Origin: Trichococcus patagoniensis | GTDB lineage: Bacteria > Bacillota > Bacilli > Lactobacillales > Aerococcaceae | NCBI RefSeq assembly: GCF_003051085.1 | Contig: NZ_QAOM01000016.1 | Coordinates: 1 to 64,000 of the forward strand | Reading direction: 5' to 3' | DNA length: 64,000 nucleotides | Notes under the pieces: generated by a model | The model's input: the letters and a program-made list of their open reading frames with translations, nothing else | What the model was told of the DNA's origin: nothing | The model's database searches: none | Shown here: piece after piece, positions 47,677 through 56,485 of the stretch | Numbering within the stretch: the first letter of the stretch is position 1 | Layout of the letters: the number at the start of each line of letters is the position of its first letter | Translations under genes and position numbers: made by a program

Positions 47677-48291
47677 ATGAAAAATGTAGCAGATCGAAGC
47701 TTCAGAGTATACGGAAAAAAACTAGAGAATTTTGATTTTGAAAAGTATGTGAAGGAAGTAAGAAAGACGGTAGATATCTCCATTCCGCATTCGGGAAATG
47801 TCTATCGCGCCAGCGTAAAGAAGCTTGAGGAATTTGAAGCTTTTGAATGGATACGCTCGAATGTATACGGTGGTCTCGACATTCAAATAGGCACTTGCGC
47901 CGGCCACAATAAAAATACAACTGCAGTGGAGTATCATGCTGGAAGCGAGGTTGTCATTGCAATAACTGATTGTATTTTACCGTTAGGACATACCTATGAT
48001 ATGGATGGCAATACTTATGATGCCGAATTGATGGAACCTTTTTTCCTGAAGAAAGGCGAAGCAGTTGAACTGTATGGCACAACATTGCATTACAGCCCGA
48101 TTGAACCTGATTCTGAGGGGTATTTTACATTGGTCGCCTTACTGAAAGGAACGAATGAGGACCTAGAAAATCCGAGTAAAAATCCATTGTTGTTAAAAAA
48201 GAATAAATATATGATTGTTCATCCCTCAAGAATGGACAAGGTCGAAGCTGGCGCAATCCCTGGGTTCGTGAACACAACGTTGAGTGTTTAA
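47677..48291 (+). CDS. DUF4867 family protein
   Basis: A 204-residue soluble protein of unknown function. It has a cupin-like character, with conserved-looking GTCAGHNKNTTAVEYHAGSE near 72-91, TDCILPLGHTYDMDGNTYD near 97-115 and the LKKGEAVELYGTTLHYSPI region near 124-142, which contains possible metal or sugar ligands (His, Glu). DUF4867 genes tend to occur with rpe/rpiB-type sugar genes, as here. A role in sugar-phosphate handling is therefore likely but unproven. AAAGGAG precedes the ATG. Confidence 0.75.
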   Translation: MKNVADRSFRVYGKKLENFDFEKYVKEVRKTVDISIPHSGNVYRASVKKLEEFEAFEWIRSNVYGGLDIQIGTCAGHNKNTTAVEYHAGSEVVIAITDCILPLGHTYDMDGNTYDAELMEPFFLKKGEAVELYGTTLHYSPIEPDSEGYFTLVALLKGTNEDLENPSKNPLLLKKNKYMIVHPSRMDKVEAGAIPGFVNTTLSV

Positions 48292-48296
48292 AAATA

Positions 48297-48318
48297 TACT
48301 AATGTTAGTGTGTTTTTA
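48297..48318 (+). repeat. 22-base sequence shared with the IS110 flank
   Basis: It matches 42200-42221 on the same strand at 21 of 22 positions and lies just after the DUF4867 stop. It may be a target-like or scar sequence of the IS110 family. Confidence 0.5.
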
Positions 48319-48465
48319 TGGTATGAAAGTATAAAATATTTTGACTAAAATAGGATCACCCTAGTTATGGCACTTTGCATCACTTGGTTTCGCTGGACCA
48401 GGGAATAAAAGTCAATACTCTTAAGTTATGACTATACCTGTCTAATTTATGGACCCTGACAAAAT

Positions 48466-48503
48466 AAAAAACTGATTATGATGTCGCATAATCAGTTTTT
48501 TTA
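48466..48503. terminator. Bidirectional terminator
   Basis: AAAACTGATTATG pairs with CATAATCAGTTTT around a 6-base loop (48468-48496), with A- and T-runs on both sides. It serves the DUF4867 gene on the plus strand and the dhaM fragment on the minus strand. Confidence 0.8.
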
Positions 48504-48543
48504 TTTTCATTAAATTTATTATCTTCTATAAAATATTTTATCG

Positions 48544-48702
48544 TCATTTCTCAATATGTAATTCTTTTAATTGTATTTCAATATCACTTTGGGATACTCC
48601 CGCTTGTAAAAGTGCTGCTGCGGTATAGGATCCCTCAACTATTGGCACATCATAAATTGTTAGTGACTTTTCACTTAGTTCTTTAACCATCTCTAAATTC
48701 AT
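48544..48702 (-). pseudogene. dhaM: 3' fragment of dhaM (PTS-dependent dihydroxyacetone kinase, IIA-man domain)
   Basis: The minus-strand frame from 48702 encodes 52 residues: MNLEMVKELSEKSLTIYDVP and IVEGSYTAAALLQAGVSQSD, then IEIQLKELHIEK. This matches the C-terminal end of DhaM-type EIIA domains; full-length proteins are 120 residues or more and carry an N-terminal active-site His, missing here. The upstream part is cut off by the IS630-type element whose end lies at 48707. The product would be inactive. Confidence 0.65.
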
Positions 48703-48706
48703 CCTA

Positions 48707-50009
48707 GTGTAGTGTCTCGTTGATATTTAGAAATAAAAATTCTATTCTCAATTCCTTTTAAACGTTCAAAAGAACAGTTTTAGGATACAAAGAGATCATT
48801 TTTGTCCGTGCTTCAGTATTTGTAAAATGCCATCGAATTTTTGCTGATCGGGCATTCCGTCCTCTCTCCCATGCAGCCAACTCCGAACCGAGTGTCTCGA
48901 TATTATCAATTCTGCGAGATAAACATTGCTTGGTCATCACGTTCAACTCTATTTCGGCAATATTCAACCAACTGCCATGCTTTGGCGTGAAATGAACTTC
49001 TAAACACCGAGCTATTCTCCGTGCCTCTTCGGGCGGAAATGCTTTATAGAGTGAAGCGATTGTATGGGTGTTCAGGTTATCCAGAACCAAAATGATTTTT
49101 TCGACAGCCGGATAACGAACATCTACAAGGTATTGAATCTCCTCGGCCCAATCTATTGCAGTTCGCTACGTGCGGACGTTCACGTGACGGGTCCCACCAA
49201 GTGGTTCGGTGAAAACGAAGATGCTACAAGTCCCCTGTCTCACGTATTCAGAATCAATTTTTTGGTCACTGCCTTCCCGCATGGGAAGGGGTTGTCTTGA
49301 TTCACCCAGAAGTTGATAAGGTTTTTCGTCCATACAAACGACCGGCTGACAAGGATTGTACGGCAGTTCATAGACGTCGAGGACATCTTCCATGCAGGCT
49401 ACGAATGCTGCGTTTTCTTTTGGCGGGATGTACCAGTATTCTTTTTTGTGAGGTCGCAATTCGTTTTTTTTAAGGCTCTTCCGATGGCATCCTTGCCAAC
49501 CGGAATGGCAAGTTCAACTTTCGCTTGCTCTTCCAAAAGACGCAACGTCCATCTGGAACGACCGTCCGGAGCTGGGCCGCAGGCGATTTCAATAAGTTTC
49601 GCTTCCGCGCGTCCATCGACTTTTCGGCGGGCGTTGTCCGAGTTGACACTCCGGCCTGTGTAGAGCGCTCTCTCAATGCCACCGTCAACAAAGTACATAA
49701 TCACATTGTAAACAGTCGCGTAACAAACACCTATAGTTTTGACGCATTGTTGTTGGGTAGACGGTTTCCCGTTCGCTTCATCGAGGTCTAATAAAATTTG
49801 GCATCTACATTTTATGGTCTTAGTAGTTGTTTTCTTCCGCTTGACGCTTTCCAATTTGCGGACTTCAGCATCTGTTAATGAGATAACATACTTCTTGTTT
49901 CTGCCCATTTTAAACACCGCCGTTTTATTTTTATTATACGCCACAACGAGGGGAACTCTACATAGATGCAGACTCAATAGCTTACTTATTTTTCAATGAG
50001 ACACTAAAC
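48707..50009 (-). mobile_element. IS630-type insertion sequence with terminal inverted repeats
   Basis: Left end GTGTAGTGTCTCGTTGA (48707-48723) and right end TCAATGAGACACTAAAC (49993-50009) are inverted repeats with two differences. TA dinucleotides flank both (48705-48706 and 50010-50011), the target duplication expected for IS630. The 1303-base element carries a two-frame transposase on the minus strand. It interrupts dhaM on its left side. Confidence 0.8.
48758..49908 (-). pseudogene. IS630-family transposase, two frames with an amber stop
   Basis: Frame A runs from ATG at 49908 (MGRNKKYVISLTDAEVRKLE, helix-turn-helix region) to about 49455. There the sequence A-AAA-AAG, a classic -1 slippery heptamer, moves reading to frame B ([20 protein letters not shown]). 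Frame B contains the DDE core [12 protein letters not shown] and VLDNLNTHTIASL with the final Glu in GSWLNIAEIEL. A TAG at 49166-49168 interrupts frame B, but the frame continues intact. The frameshift is normal for the family; the amber codon is not, so the copy is probably inactive. Confidence 0.8.
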
Positions 50010-50050
50010 TAGGGTACAATAAAATTATTTAATATAGAGGAGAGATTATA

Positions 50051-50550
50051 TTGTTTAGCTTTTTTGGAAAGAATAACGAAACCGATACACAAGATTTGAA
50101 GAATTTTAGAGTAGAAAAGAATATGAATAACCTTTTATGGATAGATTACACAAATGAATTGTTTATGATAAAAACAAAGGTTGGCATAAAACCTAAATAC
50201 TTATCAAAATTTAACGAATTAGAAAGTTATAGTCTCTTTGAAAATGGTAAAGAACTAGTAAAACGTTCTGGAGTAGGTAGAGCCTTAGTAGGCGGAGCGT
50301 TATTTGGTGGTGCTGGTCTGTCGTTGGAGCGCTAACAGGTACAGAAAAAGATGCTAGCTACGTTAATATGCTGATGGCGGAAATCAAACTAGATCTACAC
50401 TCTGGTAAAAAGACTACTCAACGGATCCCATTAATTCTAGGCAAAACAAAAACAAATTCCGCTATATATAAGGATGAAGTAAAAAAAGCTAATGAAATAA
50501 TAATTGAATTAGACAACATTTCTGACAAAAATAGATCTCATTTATCTTAA
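50051..50550 (+). pseudogene. Small protein of unknown function, frameshifted
   Basis: The first frame encodes 94 residues, including NLLWIDYTNELFMIKTKVG and a glycine-rich end GRALVGGALFGGAG. Near 50325 the frame shifts, and the next frame continues VVGALTGTEKDASYVNMLMA then EIKLDLHSGKKTTQRIPLIL to EIIIELDNI. The joined product would be about 160 residues, with a Gly-rich hydrophobic middle as in small phage- or SHOCT-related proteins. The function is unknown. AGAGGAGA precedes a TTG or ATG start. Confidence 0.55.
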
Positions 50551-51401
50551 AAAATAATTACATAAATAAAACTAAAAAAGCAGGGATTGAAAAATAATTT
50601 GACCTCTACTTTTTTTTATTTTTCTGTAAAAAAAGAGCAAAAATCCTCCTAAAAACCTCTGTAACCGTTGGTACTAAGTCTTTTTTATAAATTAAAAAAA
50701 ACATCGTTTTTTGACAATCTGGCGCCAGAATCTCTTTATGCTCTTCTCGCTATTCAACCGCAGCAACTCCAATTCTGAAATCATTGCTAGAAAAAACACC
50801 TAAAACAAAAATAATAAAGGGCGCACTTACACACCCTACGGGATGTTTCAGCGCGAACCTTCAAAAACGAAGTTCAAACCTCAGACCTTGCCCCTTTTAA
50901 AAAAGGGACAAACGCCAAAACTTTTAGTCGTCTCCGACGGTTTGAAAACGAGTTTTCAAACCTTTCCCCCCTAGCCGGTAGGCAGAAAGCAAAACGAGGT
51001 TTGCTTTCAAGCCGAGAGGGTCCTGGATGCGCAGCAATCTGTCCACTCCTTAATTCTCAGTCGGGAAGTTCACCCTCCCTGCGATTACCATGGACAGATA
51101 CAAGCAGCTACTCTTCTCGATTCCTTTCTTCACTTCCCTTAGCTTCTTTTCTCAGTTGAGTCAATTGATAAATTGTTTGGTTATTTTGAGCATTTTGTCC
51201 CTCAATATAGCCCTTTATTTTAAATAACAAATAAAATAATAAAGGAATTTGCGTAGAGATTCATCAGAACTTCGTGTTTTTCAAAGTTTGCCGCACGACA
51301 CCCTTGCTCCGCATCTGCAAGCAGATGCGACATAAATGAAGGTAAATCGCTCCGGAAATATTTTATATGAATAAAGGAAATCTACGAAGAAATCAAAGGA
51401 T
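50551..51401. other. Structured non-coding region upstream of the heliorhodopsin
   Basis: No gene of credible length. Many short palindromes are present: TCTGGCGCCAGA near 50720, CCCCTTTTAAAAAAGGG near 50890, TTTGAAAACGAGTTTTCAAA near 50940-50960, and AAAGCAAAACGAGGTTTGCTTT near 50988. Such CG-flanked hairpin series resemble mobilisation or replication regions of Gram-positive plasmids, which would suggest plasmid-derived DNA. This is an inference. Confidence 0.45.
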
Positions 51402-51430
51402 TTGACAAAAAAAGGGTTTAGTTATATAAA
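51402..51430 (+). promoter_or_regulatory. Promoter upstream of the heliorhodopsin gene
   Basis: TTGACA at 51402-51407, an exact 17-base spacer, and TATAAA at 51425-51430. A short remnant frame (IADYKEIVVDEQGFYSRKKW near 51466-51525, unknown family) lies between this promoter and the gene. Confidence 0.65.
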
Positions 51431-51657
51431 TTACTTATAGAATCGGTTAGAAACCTTATAAATTTGTTCCAATTGCTGACTACAAGGAAATTGTGGTCGA
51501 CGAGCAGGGATTTTACAGCAGGAAGAAATGGCGAAACCTCAGGAAAGCCAACGGCATCTTAGGATGTTAATTGATGTGAGTTCCATCACCCCCGAGACGT
51601 CATCACAAAGTTCCCTTCAACAAATGACAACAAAATACGATGACTAGGAGGAATACG

Positions 51658-52443
51658 ATGACTGCCAACACGAAACAAACGCCACTTGCAACGGGAGTGA
51701 CTCCCGAACGCCTGAGCAACCTTCGCATTTGGAACATTGGACTTGCGATCCTGCACCTTGGACAGGCTGCTGTGATTCTGTTCCTGACGACCGACTTTGC
51801 AATTCCGGTGATTAGTTCTTACATTGATGGCCCTCCAGGAGATGGCGCCCTTGTCTCTGCAACGCTTTTTGACCTGAGGATTGGCTGGGTCGTTGTGCTC
51901 TTTCTTTCCCTGGCCGGCTTGGATCATTTACTGACGGCAACCTTCGGACGCAAAGTTTATGAGCGTGATCTCAAACAAGGGATGAATCGATTCCGTTGGG
52001 TTGAGTACTCCTTTAGCGCAACGGCTATGGTTATCGTGATTGCGCTGTATTGGGGAATTGTCACGATCAATGCGCTCATCGTGGTCGCTGGTGCCAATGT
52101 AGCGATGATTCTTTTTGGATACTTGCAAGAACGGATGAACCCTCCCGGCCGAACCTCAACCACGATGCTTCCCTTCTGGTTTGGCTCGCTCGTGGGAATC
52201 ACTCCATGGGTTGCAATGGGCATCAATATTCCACTTTACTCGGACGCGCCGGATTACATATTCATCATCCTGGGCGTTCAAGGAGTCTTGTTCTTCTGTT
52301 TCGGACTCAACCAGTGGCTTCAATACCAAGAAATCGGCCGCTGGGCCAACTATGCGTTTGGTGAGAAGACTTATCTGGTACTCAGCCTTGTGGCGAAGTC
52401 CCTGTTGGCTTGGCAGATTTTCGCTGCGTCGCTCATTTCATAA
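51658..52443 (+). CDS. Heliorhodopsin
   Basis: A 261-residue seven-helix retinal protein of the heliorhodopsin family, which has its N-terminus in the cytoplasm, opposite to other microbial rhodopsins. Diagnostic residues are present: Lys247 in SLVAKSLLAW for the retinal Schiff base, Glu116 in RFRWVEYSFSAT as counterion, His33 and His90 of the retinal pocket, and Ser243 near the Lys. The spacing parallels His23/His80/Glu107/Lys241 of heliorhodopsin 48C12. No proton-pump donor/acceptor pattern is seen, so a sensory or enzyme-regulating role is more likely than pumping. ATG at 51658 follows AGGAGG. GC content is visibly higher than its flanks. It is monocistronic, and no carotenoid-cleaving enzyme is nearby. 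Confidence 0.93.
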   Translation: MTANTKQTPLATGVTPERLSNLRIWNIGLAILHLGQAAVILFLTTDFAIPVISSYIDGPPGDGALVSATLFDLRIGWVVVLFLSLAGLDHLLTATFGRKVYERDLKQGMNRFRWVEYSFSATAMVIVIALYWGIVTINALIVVAGANVAMILFGYLQERMNPPGRTSTTMLPFWFGSLVGITPWVAMGINIPLYSDAPDYIFIILGVQGVLFFCFGLNQWLQYQEIGRWANYAFGEKTYLVLSLVAKSLLAWQIFAASLIS

Positions 52444-52463
52444 CCAAATCTATAACAAATTGG

Positions 52464-52496
52464 GAGAAGGTGCTGGCCTGAGCATCTTCTTTTTTA
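52464..52496 (+). terminator. Terminator after the heliorhodopsin gene
   Basis: GAAGGTGCT (52466-52474) pairs with AGCATCTTC (52481-52489), followed by six T. Confidence 0.78.
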
Positions 52497-52688
52497 TTTT
52501 TTATTTTTCTAGCAACCTTTTACTGAAAAAGAAGATGCAGGATTAATTGGACTCTTAAAACCTTCATCCCCGTGTTAATTATAACGAGGAATGCTCAAAA
52601 ACGTTGATATAAAAGTATTTACCTGGATATTCCTATTGGAATTTCGCAATTTCCGCGTTGTAATTATAACGTGGAAAGGCATGATCTA

Positions 52689-52823
52689 ATGAGTTTAGTG
52701 TATGTAACAAACAAAAATAACGGCACTACCTATGTTTACGAATCAACCAACTATTGGGATAAAGAAAAGAAGCAGTCGCAATTATATAACACCTTAGGTG
52801 TTGTGCCACCGACCACGTTATAA
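52689..52823 (+). pseudogene. IS1634-type transposase, N-terminal remnant
   Basis: An ATG at 52689 opens a 44-codon frame: MSLVYVTNKNNGTTYVYEST, NYWDKEKKQSQLYNTLGVVP, then PTTL. The first 30 residues resemble IS1634-family transposases, which are above 500 residues. TAATTATAACG words before it (52576, 52662) and CGTTATAATT after it (52816) look like the element's ends, so almost the whole gene has been deleted. Confidence 0.6.
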
Positions 52824-52846
52824 TTTTTTGGGAATCTAGGTTAAAA

Positions 52847-52909
52847 AATCCTCACTAAGTACTAGAATATATTTGGTTCGCCAACCAATATTCATGACTT
52901 AGGAGGATT
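52847..52909 (+). promoter_or_regulatory. IS200/IS605 left-end hairpin covering the tnpA ribosome site
   Basis: AATCCTCACTAAGT (52847-52860) pairs with ACTTAGGAGGATT (52897-52909), with an inner stem around TTGG-TTCG-CCAA. The 3' arm contains the Shine-Dalgarno of the tnpA fragment, the known IS200 arrangement that limits transposase synthesis. Confidence 0.7.
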
Positions 52910-52915
52910 CTTTAT

Positions 52916-53146
52916 ATGTCTCAAGACAAAAATAGTTTAGCACATACCACTCGGAACTGTAAGTATCACATAGTTTTTGCACCCAAATATCGGAGACAAG
53001 TAATTTACGGAAAGATAAAACAAGATATAGGAGTCATACTAAGGCAGTTATGCGAAAGAAAAGGTGTAGAAAATACGATTGAATTTGTCCTCATGTTCAT
53101 TGGCATACGTGCAAATCCGGAGTCATTACGCAACCTTCTGTTTTAA
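52916..53146 (+). pseudogene. IS200/IS605-family transposase TnpA, truncated
   Basis: A 76-residue fragment. The first 50 residues (TTRNCKYHIVFAPKYRRQVI, QLCERKGVE) match Y1 HUH transposases of about 150 residues. After GVE the sequence diverges, and the HUH motif and catalytic Tyr are missing. Inactive. Confidence 0.75.
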
Positions 53147-53242
53147 TCTCAAAGCAAAACAATTAAAGTACGAATTATCCTCCAGCAATACGAGCTTTTG
53201 TTCTTACTCGCATATTTCAAGCCGAAAAATTGATTTATCATC

Positions 53243-54151
53243 CTAGTGTTTCGTGTTATTTTGTGAGGAGATATATTTCGGTGTTTCGTAGAGATCACGG
53301 ACCAAATCATACTGAGTAGTCTGCTTTCTGAATTGGTCCGGAGTGATTCCCTTTACCGCTTTAAAAACTTTCCCGAAGTAACTATCATTGGAATAGCCAA
53401 TCATATGAGCGATATCCATCATTGAAAAATCTGAGGAAGTACTCAATAGACGACATGCCTGAGAAATCCGCAGTTCTTTCAGGTATTTTCCCGGGGGAAT
53501 GCCATATTTTCTTTTAAATTCCTTACAAAGATAGTATTTTGAAAGATTGGAATTTTCTGCAATCATATCAAGATTCAGATTCTCATGGAAATAATTCTGA
53601 TCTATATACGATTTTGCAATATCTATTTTTGAAAGTTCATCAGTTGCCAGCGTAAGGACATATTCAGTTATGTCCAGCCAAAAAGTCATAGCGAGTTTCG
53701 CATTTTCAAAAAAAGTCTTGAGTTCGTTGTTCAAGGCTTTCTTATATATCAAGAACATTTGTTCCGTTATTCCGGAAGGATTTTTCAGATGAATAACCGG
53801 CCCTATATTTCTGTGAATTTTCAACATAAGCGGAAGACATTCTTTTGTAAACTCAAGATAAAGAAATTCCCAATGGTCAGAGTGTTCCGGAAGAAAATAT
53901 CGACTTTTGCCGGGAATGTTTATGATGAACGCATCTCCCGGAAGAATCGGATGATAGATATTATCTATTTCCAGTGTTCCTTCCCCATCAATACAGTACT
54001 GAATCAGACAGTGTGTATCTTTTCTTGTACGGTTATCCCATGAATAGGCGTGTGAATCAATATAATTGAGTCCGACACCTTTCAATGTTAAGAGTGAAAG
54101 ATCCGAGCTGAAACGAAAACCAACAGAGTGATGAGGTAATGACTGAATCAT
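53243..54151 (-). CDS. AraC-family transcriptional regulator
   Basis: A 302-residue regulator. An N-terminal cupin-type sugar-binding domain (about 20-160, with LIQYCIDGEGTLEIDNIYHP and ILPGDAFIINIPG) is followed by two helix-turn-helix motifs (NLDMIAENSNLSKYYLCKEFK, MMDIAHMIGYSNDSYFGKVF). It is divergent from the alpha-galactosidase gene with about 130 bases between, so it very likely controls it, probably as an activator responding to an alpha-galactoside. Confidence 0.9.
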   Translation of the reverse strand: MIQSLPHHSVGFRFSSDLSLLTLKGVGLNYIDSHAYSWDNRTRKDTHCLIQYCIDGEGTLEIDNIYHPILPGDAFIINIPGKSRYFLPEHSDHWEFLYLEFTKECLPLMLKIHRNIGPVIHLKNPSGITEQMFLIYKKALNNELKTFFENAKLAMTFWLDITEYVLTLATDELSKIDIAKSYIDQNYFHENLNLDMIAENSNLSKYYLCKEFKRKYGIPPGKYLKELRISQACRLLSTSSDFSMMDIAHMIGYSNDSYFGKVFKAVKGITPDQFRKQTTQYDLVRDLYETPKYISSQNNTKH

Positions 54152-54280
54152 AAAAGACCTCCTTTTTAACTAATTTAACACAAAAAAATATAAAGGCAAT
54201 AATTTACTATGAATGGCATGTAGTTACTATATTTTAATGAGAAAAGTAGAGATAAAATGTGTATGAAAGGGGGAGGAATT

Positions 54281-56485
54281 ATGATTCAAATTAAATTCAA
54301 CAAGCAAGATAATACATTTCATCTCACGAATGGAAGAATTAGTTATTGTTTTGGAGTCGAAAAAGAACGGTATTTAATGCATCAGTATTTTGGGAAAGGT
54401 GTGAAAGAATACAGGGGATCTAATCAAGCTTTTATGTATGACCGTGGATTCTGTTCTAATCCGATACCTACAGACAGAACATTTTCTCTGGACGCTCTTC
54501 CACAGGAATTTCCCGATATGAATCAGGGAGATTTTCGGAATCCGGCATATGTAATACAGACAGGAGACGGGAAAAGAGTCAGCCGATTCTATTATAAGAG
54601 CCACGAAATTTTGCCAGGGAAACCGAGCATGGAAGATCTGCCTGCTATTTATGCAGAAGAAAATAGTGAGGCAGAAACACTTTGCATTATATTAGCAGAT
54701 GAAGTTATGGAAGCGGAAATTCACCTATATTATACGGTGTTTGAAGATTATGACGTAATCTGCCGCCATACAGAAATTGTAAATCTTGGTAAACAGGAAC
54801 TATATGTTGAACGTCTGATGAGTATGAGTATCGATCTCCCAAAGGCAGACTATGATGTGCTGACGCTGTGTGGTTCCCACACAAACGAGAAAAATTTAAA
54901 CCGTAGAGCAGTGAAAGGAGATTCTGTAGTAATAGAAAGTATCCGTGGAACAAGCAGTCCTCAGTCAACGCCGTGTGTGATTCTGATGGATAAAGATGCA
55001 AATGAAAAACAAGGAGAAGTCATTGGAGTCAATTATATATATAGCGGTGATTTTCAGGCAAGCGTGCAAGTGGGACAGTATCAGACTACGAGAGTGCAGA
55101 TAGGAATGAATCCCCTTACTTTTGGATGGCGACTTGAGCAGGGGAAGCGTTTTGTTTCACCGGAAACAGTTCTTGCATATTCTGACAGCGGACTCAATGG
55201 AATGTCACAGATTTTTCACAGACTTTACCGAAAAAGACTGTGCAGAGGTTCATGGCGTGACAAGGAAAGGCCAATTCTCCTCAATAGCTGGGAGGCTTTT
55301 GAATTCGATATCAATGAAAAAAATTGTCTTGAGATGGCGAAACAGGCAGCAGAACTGGGAATTGAATTGTTTGTTGTTGATGATGGGTGGTTTAAAAATC
55401 GTAATACAGACTGTACAGCACTGGGGGACTGGACAGCGGATGTAGGAAAGTTCCCGAGTGGAATTTCAGGACTTGCACAGCAGGTAAGAAAACTCGGAAT
55501 TGATTTTGGAATATGGTTTGAACCGGAAATGATATCGCCAGAGAGCGATCTTTTCAGAGCACATCCTGATTGGATAATAAGAAGTCCTTATTATGAGCCG
55601 GTGTTGTCCAGAAATCAGTATGTGTTAGATCTTTCAAACCCGGAAGTGTGTGCGTATGTGCTTGAAGCAGTTGGGAAAGTGCTGTTTGAAACAGGGGCAT
55701 CTTACGTGAAATGGGATATGAATCGGCATCTTACGGATCTTGGTTCCTTCTATCTGGCTCAAAATAATCAGAGAGAGTTGTCACATAGATTTGTGCTTGG
55801 TTTATATCATATTCTGGAAGAACTGAATAGACGGTTTCCGGAAGTGCTGTTTGAAAGTTGTTCCAGCGGAGGGGGGAGATATGATGCGGGTATGCTTTAT
55901 TATATGCCACAAACATGGGCAAGTGATAATACAGATGCAGTGTGCCGAATGAGTATCCAATATGGAACAAGCATTCTCTTCCCACCTATTACCATGGGAG
56001 CGCATGTTTCGGTTGTACCGAATCATCAGGTCGGAAGAACAACACCTTTGGAGACAAGGTTCGCTGTGGCAATGTCCGGGAATCTGGGATATGAAATGGA
56101 TTTGCGTTTTATTGGAGAGGAAGAAAAAAAGGAAATAAAAAGACAGATTACGTTTTATAAACTCATTCGTAAGGTAATACAGAACGGAACATTCTATCGT
56201 CTGAAGAATCCACAGGAAGGGAATGAAGCAGCTTGGAATTTTGTGTCGGAAGACGGAGAAACTGCTTTATTGTGTTATTTTTGTATTCTTGCGGAACCAG
56301 TTTATACTGGAATTCCCGTACAAATGCAGGGGCTTGATGAAAACGGTGTTTATAGGCTGGAAGCTAATGACATCTGTTTTGGGGGAGATGAACTGATGAA
56401 CGCAGGGATTACAAGTCCAAGGGTAAGACAAGACTTTGTAAGTTATATATATGTGTTTCATAAATTACAGGAGGAAGAGAGATGA
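54281..56485 (+). CDS. Alpha-galactosidase (GH36)
   Basis: A 734-residue intracellular hydrolase that removes alpha-1,6-galactose from melibiose, raffinose and stachyose. The catalytic nucleophile is Asp479 in YVKWDMNRHLTD and the acid/base Asp549 in WASDNTDAVCR. Substrate-loop motifs are DDGWFKNRNTDCTALGDW near 367-384 and GIWFEPEMISPESDL near 410-424. Length and residues match the AgaA group. ATG at 54281 follows GGGGGAGG; an ATG eight codons earlier has none. Its frequent AGA, ATA and CGG-rich codons look more clostridial than the neighbours. Its stop overlaps the start of the broken EIIB gene (ATGA). Confidence 0.95.
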   Translation: MIQIKFNKQDNTFHLTNGRISYCFGVEKERYLMHQYFGKGVKEYRGSNQAFMYDRGFCSNPIPTDRTFSLDALPQEFPDMNQGDFRNPAYVIQTGDGKRVSRFYYKSHEILPGKPSMEDLPAIYAEENSEAETLCIILADEVMEAEIHLYYTVFEDYDVICRHTEIVNLGKQELYVERLMSMSIDLPKADYDVLTLCGSHTNEKNLNRRAVKGDSVVIESIRGTSSPQSTPCVILMDKDANEKQGEVIGVNYIYSGDFQASVQVGQYQTTRVQIGMNPLTFGWRLEQGKRFVSPETVLAYSDSGLNGMSQIFHRLYRKRLCRGSWRDKERPILLNSWEAFEFDINEKNCLEMAKQAAELGIELFVVDDGWFKNRNTDCTALGDWTADVGKFPSGISGLAQQVRKLGIDFGIWFEPEMISPESDLFRAHPDWIIRSPYYEPVLSRNQYVLDLSNPEVCAYVLEAVGKVLFETGASYVKWDMNRHLTDLGSFYLAQNNQRELSHRFVLGLYHILEELNRRFPEVLFESCSSGGGRYDAGMLYYMPQTWASDNTDAVCRMSIQYGTSILFPPITMGAHVSVVPNHQVGRTTPLETRFAVAMSGNLGYEMDLRFIGEEEKKEIKRQITFYKLIRKVIQNGTFYRLKNPQEGNEAAWNFVSEDGETALLCYFCILAEPVYTGIPVQMQGLDENGVYRLEANDICFGGDELMNAGITSPRVRQDFVSYIYVFHKLQEEER

